Assembly (NCBI RefSeq): GCF_027744825.2
Contig: NC_071343.1
Coordinates: 16,178,366 to 16,242,365, forward strand
Origin: Synchiropus splendidus
Lineage: Eukaryota > Chordata > Actinopteri > Syngnathiformes > Callionymidae
Reading direction: 5' to 3'
DNA: 64,000 bases
The translations under genes were made by a program, and so were the position numbers. Below are positions 38,244 through 50,200 of this stretch, one piece after another. Position 1 is the stretch's first letter; each line of letters opens with the position of its first letter. A model generated the notes under the pieces. That model saw only the letters and a list, made by a program, of their open reading frames with translations, had not been told where the DNA came from and ran no database searches.

Positions 38244-41200
38244 GTCAGTGACTTTCTAAAGTGACAGAATGCAGCACAGATGGTAGACAGGTCAGCTTGT
38301 GATTGTGAGGTTGGTGGTTTGATCCCAGCATCCTGACAAGTTTGCGTCGCAGCCTACTGCCGTCAGTGTGTGAATGGGTGACTCAGTGAAAAGCACTTGG
38401 GTTGCTGGATGAGGATAGAAAGTGCTGTGTAAGGTTGAGCTGAGACTGAGGTCAGTGAGGTCACAGAGAAGAACCAGTGGCTCTGATGAGCAGCAGCTTC
38501 TTCCATCCACCATCAGACCTCACCGTGCTGACCTCCATGTGGAATGTTGACATCACATGTGATGGACTCTTCTGTCCACATCTTCTTTCTTCTCTCATGA
38601 CTTTGTTCTGCAGCTCTGAGCTTGATGATCGAAGTTCTATTGTTGACAGGAAAAGAGGGCTACGCACATATTCATAGAACTGCAGTTACACTAGGTATCC
38701 AGAATTTCTATGTCATATGTGTTTCGCCCTCTAACGGCCTTCACTATTGGTTAAAACCACAGTGAAGTTATGGAGGGCCGGCCCCTCCGCCAGGGTTGTT
38801 GAGCCTGCAAGAGTGACTGGCTGTCAACTTACTTCCGTCAACAGGAGTCACGTGATGACTTGTAGTCGGCTTCGTCTGAACACATGTCCACTTTTTTTCA
38901 ATGTTGTTTTAGACAGCCATATGTTGCGCACTGCCATTTGTGACAGTGAGCGAACTCTGACTGCATCAATTGAAACGGCGAGTGACATCTCCTGGAAGGC
39001 TGCCACTGTCATCTGGGTGCTGTTCTTCGACAGAGCCCTCCTGCTCAGAAACTGCCTTGTCCAAAGCCGCCCCCAGGAATGTCATGTTATTGACTAGGTT
39101 TTGGAGGTGTAGCGCACAAGAAAAGGTTCAAGCCACGAGCTGCATTGTGAGGCGGTCTTTCTCATCCGGGAGACACTGTTTTGGTCTCGACCAGAGAGAA
39201 GTGAAGGGGGCCACACAAAAACTCCTTGTTTCACCCAAGGGCGGTAAACTCTTTGAATAATCCATGCCTGCCACCGTCGCATATCCGGTGAAGGTCCTGG
39301 CGGTGGGCACAGCTCCCCAGCGGCTGTTGGATCTCCCTCACCGAATGAGTCCAGAGGTGCGCCACCTTAGGGCAGGTGAAGACAGGCCCAGGGGTCTTCT
39401 TTTGTGCTTTGGCGACGATGGAGGTAGAAAAATCCTCTGGGTGGGGTTCGTAGGCGGGCGGAAGACCTACTGAGAGTGTCTTCCCAGCCATCCGGAACAG
39501 ACGAGGCATCTCATCCAGCGGGTTGACTCTTGGAACCGGCGTCTCGCTGGCGTCCTCCAAAACGGAGTTCATGGTTTCGTTGTCGTCCTCAGGAAAGATG
39601 TTGATGTCCATCTCTGTTTCATAGAAGCATAGTTCGTCCTCTTCGGTTGCATCGACCCCAACCTGCCGCTTCGGGGCCGGTGCTGATGCGCGAGGACGGG
39701 ACTCGGCAGCCGGAGAAGCGGACTCTCGGGAGCCGCGCTTTCACGTGACTTAAGGTTGGCTCGCATGCGGCTCTGGCAATGCCAGACATGCAGCACAGGA
39801 ATCCAGGAGGTGGAGATGTGCCGGGGCCCAGACACGCAACACGGGTGTCGTGCTGGTCCACGGCCTCCAAAGGAAAATCACAAGACTTGCAATGATGATC
39901 TCATACATCACCCGATGGACGTCGAGTCTCAGGCTGTGTGGAAAAAGAAAGGCGAAAGACGAGTGGTGTTATACACACTGGGGAGTGCCTTCCTGGGCGG
40001 AGAACCAATCAACCGAAGTCTCAGGCCAAGGCCAGTGCCTCAATGTGGATTAACCAATAGCGAAGGCAGTTAGAGGGCGAAGCACATATAACATAGAACC
40101 ACCCATGATGATGCTGCTGTGTTTGTGTGAAGGTGTGGACGGAGAGGAGGAAGCTCCTCCTTCTAAAGCCCCTCTGGGTGAGGACCATGGCAGCCAGACC
40201 AGAGCTCAGAGGTGAGAAGATCAGTTCTACTGTCAAAGCTCCAAATACTTGAAATCATTTTCACACTGCAACTTATGTGTTCAGAACAAAGCCACTCACA
40301 TCAGAAGCTGCTGGACGAGGACACGGACCTGGACCTGCTCCCAGCTGTGTGTCTCTGAAGAGTGATGCGTCGAAGGGTCTTGGTATTGATTTCAAAGGTG
40401 GACAAGAGCCTTCAGGAGTGAGGTAAGGGTTTCTCTCCCTCTCCACTCATGTGATTGTTGGGCCTGATCAAAGGTCTCTGAGGCTCCTTCTCTAAAGTTC
40501 ACGTCTGTTTCATCTGGTTTCCATGAATCTGGAGCTAGATTGTTCCGTCTCAGCTGGGCTGCACCTGGAAGAGTCATAGTCTGAGTCTTAACCTTCATCA
40601 GATCATCCGTGTCCTTATGAAAGCAGAGCTGATTTACTGCCTGATGTTCTTCACAGAGAGGATCAGCAGGTCTCAGATGTTCTCAGTCCCCAGTGTGTCC
40701 AGCAGCATCAGACAGATCTGGACTCCACACTTCAGGTGTGTTCAAGTGTTAGCTCCTCCTGCTCACTACAACAGATGCTAACTCACCAGTCAGCATTCTG
40801 GTCACCTCTGGAGGTCAGCAGGTTTTCTTTCTGTCACATGATCAGGTCACATGTTTGTGTTTCAGCTGCTTGAGGAGACTGTCATGACCCTGGTGAAGAA
40901 GGAAGTGAGGAGAGTCCAAAGGATCCTCAGTCCAGATGATCCCAAATACCAGGATGATGAGGAAGAGGTGAAGGTGAAGTGTGATGAGGAGCAGATGAGG
41001 AGCAGCAGAGAAGCTTTCCTGGACTTCATCATGAACCTCCTGAGGAGCATGGAGGAGGAGGAGCTTGCTTGTCGTGTGTGGAGCAGTAAGAGGATTTGAA
41101 CCTTCAACCAGCTGAATGTGAATCCTTCAGTCTAAAAGTCCATTTGAGCTGAAATACCTGGAGCTGATGAGAAGAATGATCTGGAGCTTGATCAGCTTCA

Positions 41201-44200
41201 CCTTCCATAATCCTCTGATCATGTGACTTCTCTCTTCACTCAGGAAGTCGTGCTGGAGCGTGTGGAGGACGACTGAAGAGGAGCCTGCAGAAGAAGTTCC
41301 ACAGTGTGTTTGAGGGCGTGGCTAAAGCGGGAAACTCCGCCCCTCTTAATCAGATCTACACAGAGCTCTACATCACTGAGGGGGGCACAGACCAGGTCAA
41401 CCAGGAGCACGAGGTCCGACAGATCGAAGCAGCAACCAGGAACCAGACCAGAGCAGAAACTACCATCAGACAAGAAGACCTCTTTAAAGCCTCTCCTGAG
41501 AGAGAGGGACCAATCAGGAGCCTGCTGACGAAGGGCGTGGCTGGCATTGGGAAGACCCTCCTGACACAGAAGCTGACTCTGGACTGGGCTGAAGACAAAG
41601 CCCACCAGAACTTCCAGCTCATGTTTCCTTTCACCTTCAGAGAGCTGAACCTGCTGAAAGAGAAGAAGTTGAGTTTGGTGGAACTTGTTCATCGCTTCTT
41701 TCCTGAAACCAAAGAATCAGGACTCGGCAGCTTTGAAGGAGTCCAGGTTCTGTTCATCTTGGACGGTCTGGACGAGTGTCGACTCCCTCTGGAGTTCAAC
41801 AGTCGGGTCGTGACAGAAGCTACAGAGTCCACCTCAGTACACGTCCTGCTGACCAACCTCATCAGGGGGAAGCTGCTTCCCTCAGCTCACCTCTGGATAA
41901 CCACACGACCTGCAGCAGCCAATCAGATCCCTCCTGAGTGTGTGGACATGGTGACAGAGGTCAGAGGGTTCACTGACCTCCAGAAGGAGGAGTACTTCAG
42001 GAAGAGGTTCAGAGATGAGGAGCATACCACCATCATCTCTCACATCAGGAGCTCACGAAGCCTCTACATCATGTGTCACATCCCCATCTTCTGCTGGATC
42101 ACTGCCACAGTTCTGGAGGACATGTTGAAGAGCAGAGAGACCAGAGAGCTGCCCAAGACCCTGACTGAGATGTACATCCACTTCCTGGTGGTTCAGGCCA
42201 AAGTCAAGAAGATCAAGTACCATGGAGGAGCTGGGACTGACACAGTTTGGGATCCTGAGAGCAGGAAGATGATTGAGTGTCTGGGAAAACTGGCTTTTGA
42301 GCAGCTGCAGAGAGGGAACTTGATCTTCTATGAATCAGACCTCACAGAGTGTGGCATCGACATCACAGCTGCTGCAGTTTACTCAGGAGTCTTCACACAG
42401 ATCTTCAGAGAGGAGAGAGGACTGTACCAGGACAAGGTCTTCTGCTTCATCCACCTGAGTCTTCAGGAGTTTCTGGCTGCTCTTCATGTCCATCTGAAGT
42501 TCTTCAACTCTGGAGTCGACCTGCTTGAGTCACAACAAATGTCTCTACTGACAAGACTCTTTAGAAACAAATGTGTTCCAGGACATTTCTACCAGAGAGC
42601 AATAAATGAAGCTGTAGAAAGTCCAAATGGACATCTGGACTTGTGCCTGCGCTTCCTCCTGGGTCTTTCTCTGCAGAGCAGCCAGAATCTCCTTCCAGGT
42701 TTGTTGCCAGAGGCAGGAAGTAGCTCCTGGACCCATCAGGACACAGCAGAGCTCATCAAGAAGAAGATCAGTGAGAAAGTGTCTCCAGAGAGAATCATCA
42801 ATCTGTTCCACTGTCTGAGTGAAGTGAAGGACACTTCTCTAGTGGAGCAGGTCCAACAGCAGCTGAGATCAGGGCATCTCTCCACAGATCAACTGTCTGC
42901 TGCTCAGTGGTCCACCCTGGCCTTCATCTTACTGTCCTCAGAGGAAGATCGGGAGGTGTTTGACCTGAAGAAATACTCTGCTTCAGAGGAGGCTCTTGAG
43001 AGGCTGCTGCCTGTGGTCCAAGCATCAAAGGAAGTTCTGTGAGTGGATCAAATGATGATGATGATGTGAACTGAACATGAAAGTTTGAGTCCCTTGTTCT
43101 TTTTATTCAGACTGAGAGAATGTCAGCTGTCAGAGAGAAGTGGTTCCCTTCTGTCCTCAGTCCTCAGCTCTCCGTCCTCTCGTCTGACACAACTGAACCT
43201 GAGCTACAACAAGCTGAAGGACCCAGGAGTGGAGCTGCTGTCTGCTGGACTGAAGTGTCCACACTGTCACCTAGAGACTCTCAGGTCAGAACACATCATG
43301 TGTCCTGCTTCAGAGCTGAAATGTGAAAGTCAGAGGTGACTCCTTCTTTCAGAGAGTCACAGTTTCTCATCAGTTTGCTCTTCAATGCAGCAGCTGATTC
43401 TCAGTGGCGTCAGTCTCCAGCAGGTTCCTCCTGCAGTCATGTGACTGTGACAGGTGCACATGTGATGATGAGGACTCACATGAAAGTGGACCAGTTGTTT
43501 TATCACTCTGTGGGGTAAACGTAACAAGTCCTCATCGTATTGAGTTCAAGAGGAGAGGGTTGATGAATCGGTCTAATAAAAAAATCTCTGCATCAGTTTG
43601 GGTGACAAACAAAGCAGGACAGACGCGTACAACAATGCAGACGTCAGGGACATTAGCCGGTGAAGGTGGTATGAGCTGTCGGGCCAGGCCTGATAAAAAC
43701 CCATTTCTACTGCAGGCTTGTTTGACCTGGGTCCACACACCAGGACGACCCGATCATAGTGCACAAAACTACCATCCTGACCCACTGATCCCAGTCATTT
43801 TAGCTGCAGGATAAAAGCAGCTTCACAGTCCTGAGCCTCCGAGGGAGAAACATCAAAGTGGATCGTCTCCACATTCTCCTGTCATGTGACTGCTGCAACA
43901 GTCAGTCTGATCCAGTGGATCATGACTTTGAGGAACTTTTTAAGGTCAAATCTTTCAATTGCTCACAAAGGACAGATTCTTGATCAGGAAACTGGGAAGA
44001 GAGAAGTTAGAACAGGTTTCCTCGTTTACAGTTGATCTGTGATGTCACTTCCTGTTGGAGCAGCTGGATAAATATAAAGTCTCCTCTTTATCAACAACAC
44101 CCCCAATATTTTGTTCCTCTTTCATCTGCTTTGTGTTTTTGTCTTCATGTTTAATCAAGTTGATCGTGACTGATATATACTGCTTCAAATATTCCAACAC

Positions 44201-47200
44201 TAATGTGATGATGATCTTCTGAGTGGAAAGAGTTCAGTGTGTCCTCCAATAAAGAGTTTAAAGTCTGGTCCAAATAGAGGATTGAAAAAGTCTCACTTGT
44301 TGATGACACTCGTCTCTTTCACAGCCTGAGCAGCTGTGGACTGTCAGAGAGAAGTGGTTCCCTTCTGTCCTCAGTCCTCAGCTCTCCGTCCTCTCGTCTG
44401 ACACAACTGGACCTGAGCTACAACATCCTGAAGGATCCAGGAGTGAAGCTGCTGTCTGCTGGACTGAAGAGTCCACACTGTCACCTGGAGACTCTCAGGT
44501 CAGAACACATCATGTGTCCAGCTTCAGAGCTGAAATGTGAAAGTCAGAGGTGGAGACTCCAGCTTCAGAGAGTCAACAGACCATCATTGAGTTGGATGAG
44601 ATTGTGAAGTTTGTTTCCATCCCACGTTCCAGCAAACACACAGCAGCATCTTCCATCTCCATGTGATTTCAGGGATCAAAAGGAGCAGAGAGAATAAAGG
44701 GTCTGGTCATATCTGCCCCTTTTTAATGAGCCAGTCAGAGTGTCAGCTCTGCAAGATCTGAGGAGTTTATGTACTCTCACACTCTGACGCACTACAGGAG
44801 TCTCCTGGTCGTCAACATCCGGAACAGTGTCTGGTCATTGGTTGAGGAGACTGAGGTCCAGAACAGGTCTCCACTCTCCTGTCTTCTTGGGTACCAGAAA
44901 GTACCTGCAGTAAAACCCAGTTTAGGAGGATGGCTTTGGCACTAGCTCGGCTGAGCTGAGCCGTCAGAGAAAGTACGGCCCCCAAGCTTGTGATAGTTAG
45001 GGCCAGAGGCAACTCGGGCTGCAGTGTACCCTGATCCAACGCTGCAATTCTCCTAAGATGGAGACCCGAGGGACCGGCCCAATCGTCCTCAGAAAGGGAT
45101 GAGTCTGTAGATGACGATGTCCTGCTTGCCTCTGAGAAGTTTGGAGGGCTACAGACAACAGAATCACAGACAAACATCACATCAAACATCGCGCCAGGGA
45201 AGTGAGAAACAGAGCCAAGATACCCTGGCTACCCTGGAACGTTGAGTTCAAGCGTTCTGCCCCAACATAAAACCGGCATGAAACATCAGGAGTTTGCAAG
45301 CAAAAATACGACCCAAAAAAATTATCTTCACTCTTCGTCACTAATTGTATACTGGAGGAGAGCCATTTTCACCTGTAAAATGATCATTAAGAATGAAGCA
45401 ACTAACATAGGAAGGTAACGTAGACTGTCTTTATGGTGCCATCGGGTGGTACAGTTTTACAACTGCAAGTTATTTTACCATCTTCTTGAATCTTCTCAAT
45501 TTACATGAAAAATACAAGTGGACAAAACAGATACTTCAGTCTGACTCTGAAATGAGACCTTTGTGTCACTCAAATGAGTATGTGGTTTCGCTGTACAGAT
45601 GTGTTTTAATACTAATACAAACATTTAAATTGTGTACTCAGCTCGCACAAAATACTGGAGAACACTTGGAACACAGTTTCAATACAGTCATAATCAAGAC
45701 AACACACAAATGCAGTTTGTTTTTATTGTCAGCCTCACATTCATTCATTTCAAATGAAGCAAAGACTTCAAGACTGTGAACTCTGAAAGAGAGAACAGTA
45801 AAGTCAGCAAGTTAGACTTCAATTCTAAAGTGCAAATGTGGTCACATTGTCATTTTTGTTACAATGTCCAATACACAGACTTTTAATAAAAGGCTTCTAA
45901 TCATGAAAACATCATTTATTCTGACAAATATATATCTTGTTTCTACATCATCATGACGTGTTTCATCCAAATGTTATTACACTATCAATCTAAAATGACG
46001 AAACTATATTAATTATTAATTGTTATATTAATATTGTGCTCGGTTAACATCAAGCTCAAAAATATTGATAAAGACACAAATGAAATTACAGACCTGTTGC
46101 ATCACAACGATGTAATATAATATGATAAGGTAATATGTTAAGAGCATATTCAATGGTCCGCTTTAAAGAAGTCTCTCTTACTTCCAGTGTTGTGGAACAT
46201 TTGGCTGAAGTTCTGTGGTCTGTTTGAGATACAAGCGAAATGGTTGATGGGCATGTGTTAACGTTGAAGACGGGCTGAACTCAACGTTGAGTCGCTTAAG
46301 TGGGCAGGACCCTCGAGCTCAACGTGGGTGGAGCTCAAACTTCCCCAAGTAAGGTTCTGACGTCAGTGATAAGGAGTCAGAGAGACCGTTACTATTCTGC
46401 TCGGTCCCTTGAAGCCGGAGAGCTGCGCTCGAGTTCGCATTGACCGGAACCGGAAGAGAACTTGGCGGGTGATAAACCCTAATTTTGGGATGAGAAGAAA
46501 CAGACCCGACACCAAAGTAATGCATCTTATTTTTATTCAAGCTAGACTTTGGTTTAGATGCATAGTTTTACATACAAAGTTTTCTTTCTACGTGATTGGC
46601 GGGAGCCGAGGTGAGAGCGGCCGACTGGTCTCTGCGAGAGGACCAGCGATGATCAGCGCGGCTATGACTTCAGTCTTACCCTGTAAAATAAATAAATACA
46701 TAAAATAAATCAATAAATAAAAATAAACAAAACAACGATCAACGCAATTTAAAGTTTAAAGTTCAACCAACATTTTTGACGCTGATCCTTCTCACTCTTT
46801 CTCTTAGCAGACGCTTGACGTCTACCCCGGGGTCTCCTCCCGGTAGGCCATGCCAACACCTCCCCAGGGAGGTTTTCTTTCTTTCAACAGCTGACGCATT
46901 CACACACACAAAATGATCAAACTTACCAATATAATTGCCTCATGCTGATAAGAAGCGACATTGTGGTGCATTGTGGTGTAATTTTGCAGCCAGGTCTCTT
47001 TGACACTATCAATTTTTTTTATTCTAGTTTTGAGTTTTTCTTTCGATGGCTGGTGTATTTGGCAATTCTTACTTTTTTTTGAGCACCATACATTTCTGTG
47101 CCACAAAAAGGACACCATTTTTTAGTGGAGCCACCTTTCCTCTTGTGCCCTTCTTCCACATGCTGCAAGAATTTTTTAGCACAACAAAATAAATCATTAT

Positions 47201-50200
47201 TGTAGTTTTTAAAACAAAAACTCCCACAGAATAAGAACTCCTCCCAGCGACATAGTTTGGCACATTAACGCGGCCTCCTCTCTTTTTTAAATAACATCCA
47301 CGAACACGGTGCTTCCATCTCCTGCGAAAACAATGGCCTGATCAATATATACAATAATTTTCGAGACAGCGATTAATTTGCTTATCGTTCAATTTACATA
47401 TTCCCCCTCCCCAGTATTCTATTGAATTTATTAAAGTAATTGCGTGTACTTTCCCTGGATCATAATAATTCCAATAATGTAGGAGGCAACAACTTTTGGC
47501 TTGACTCGGGAGGTTACTCCGTTGTAAGCAGGTCATGCAAGCGAAAATGACCTCAATGTGACGTCAGCGACTCTGGGACGAGTGTGGTGCTTGGACGAAC
47601 AGCGTTTCGTAAACGTACCTTACTTCCGGAACTTTAAAGTGAAGGTCCAGTAGGATTGTTGTTCAGATGTTTGTGCGCCATTTGTAATGGTTGGGGTCTC
47701 ACTGGGTCTTCCCCAGTGTCAAAAGAGAAAAATAAAAGACAAGACCATGTGTGGAGAAATGACTGCTCTTGGTTTAATTAACAAGAGAAAAAGCCAGTTT
47801 CCACACTTGCAGACACGACCATCACACTTTTTTGTCTTTTAAAACAAGACACACCTCTGCGCGCCACCGGTCCCAGTGCCAGGCTACCTGGGAACAGCAT
47901 CCCTCAGTGGTCGGGAAGTAGCGTGTATCAAACCCAGCCGTTACAAATCGTAATTTAAAAAAAATTGTAATCGTAAAAAAAAAAAGCCATTTGGCGGAGC
48001 GCGTGGCAGAGTAGTGCGTTGATCACATATCAAGTCACTGGGTAGAAAAGCCTGAGAAATGGGAAGTGTGGCGAGAGAGTGTGCCAAGCCTCATCTGTGT
48101 GAGTCTCAGGCCGACTGTGTGAGAATTGGCAGCCCTGCCTTCAGGGCTGAAGCGCAGATTCTGGCGCTAAACTGCTGCTGCTTCACGGCTCAGACAGTGG
48201 AAGCAAAGTGACAGTGGTTCGGAGCGTCTGGGTTCATTGTCTTTGCCCACACTGCACTACGACGAAGACAAACCCATCTGTAGCTGATGCTCTGTAGACC
48301 AACAACTCTGGTGCTCTCTTTACTGGGGCGCTGCAGATCAATATCGGGACGCCTGCCCTGGTGACCTCAGTCTCTCCCTGGGAAATACAAAAACATTTTT
48401 CAAAGATGAATATCAAGTGCAGCTTCCACACAATGAGGCGCTATTGCAGCATTTGCATTAGCTTCTGTCTCAGTGTAGCGCTTGAACATGTTTTCCTGAG
48501 GACGAGAGTTAGATGCTCCATGTGCTGCTGTTAGAAAAACACAGCAACTTGTGCTGGAGCATCAGATGCTTGGAGAGAGAAGGTGATCGACCAATGATAT
48601 GCTGACTCTTTAGTCATTGGTCGACCTTTCTTCGTCCCCCACACTCACCTCCACTGCATTCAGCTCAAGCTAATGTGTGACATTAAATAAAGAGTTTTAA
48701 TTCTGGTCCAAATAGAGGATTGAAAAAGTCTCACTTGCTGATGACACCCGTTTCTTTCACAGCCTGAGCAGGTGTGGACTGTCAGAGAGAAGTGGTTCCC
48801 TTCTGTCCTCAGTCCTCAGCTCTCCGTCCTCTCGTCTGACACAACTGGACCTGAGCTACAACATCCTGAAGGATCCAGGAGTGGAGCTGCTGTCTGCTGG
48901 ACTGAAGAGTCCACACTGTCACCTGGAGACTCTCAGGTCAGAACACATCATCTCCTCTCTTCAGTTCTGCTCCACAACTGGGTTCTTCTTCTCTCATGAT
49001 TCTCTGAAACACTGTTCCTCCTTCATCACAGTGTGTCAGGGTGTGGGATCTCAGAGAGAGGCTGTGCTTCTCTGGCCTCAGCTCTGACCTGTAACCCCTC
49101 CCATCTGAGAGAGCTGGACCTGAGCTTCAATCATCCAGGAGGACCAGGACTGGAGCTGCTGTCTGCTGGAGTGGAGAGTCCCGACTGGAGGCTGGAGACT
49201 CTCAGGTATGACAGAGCAGCAGAACTGAGTGACTGAGCTCCAAAGAGCTTCAGACTGAACATGTGATCCAGAAGCAGACAGAGAGGATGTGGCTGTGTGA
49301 CGCTGCTCAGACTCTTCATCTGAACTGAGCACATGACTCCAAACACATGTTGTTCTCCTGCTGGACACCAGTGGACACACCAAGGAGACAGTAGAGACTG
49401 AGCAGCTGTTTAGAGATCCATCTTTGTTGTCACCAACGCACTCATGAAAGAGCCGTCCACTTAGCAGCAGGAGATAATAGTCCTGAAACATCTGAAGCCA
49501 CATGGATCTGCTCTCATCCTTCTGCCTCTTTCTTCCTCCAGGCTGGATTACTGTGGACCACAGAGGTTAACATCTGGACTGAAGAGATGTAAGTCTGTAT
49601 CTTATTGCTTCATGAGAACTCCTCGACTCTGTCAGCTTCTAGTGGAGCAGCTGTGATGTTAGTGACATCATGTGACCCTTGAATCTGCTGCTGGAACTTG
49701 TCTTCATCAAGTCCAGGTCACTGCCCAGAACACTGCTCACAAACATGGTGTCCAGCAGCAGCTAGTGAGGAGCCTCAGTGTAGATCTAGAAGCAGCACTG
49801 TGGACTTTCCTCATCATCCAACATTGATTCCTTCACTCTCTTCAGTCTTTGACTCCAGAGTCTCAGGAGTTCTGAGCATCATCATGTTCCCTAAACTAGA
49901 CTGATGTTAGCGACAGGCTAGCTTAGCTCCTGACCTCACATGGAGACACTTGAGTCTTTCACATGTCTTTCACATCAGCTGCTCCAGATTATTCTGGGAT
50001 GTTCCAGTCCTCCTGGTTCTTCTCTTGAGGTGGCCCCAGTCTCAGATGACTGTTGACCTGACACAGTTTGGACCTGTGGGCTCATGATCTCCACTGTAGC
50101 TCATGTTGACCAACAGAGCAGCCTTCCCTGGCTTGCTGGGACAATGATTGTCTCTTAAAGAGAAGGTATGTACTTCCTCCATCATCACCACGTGTGTCTT

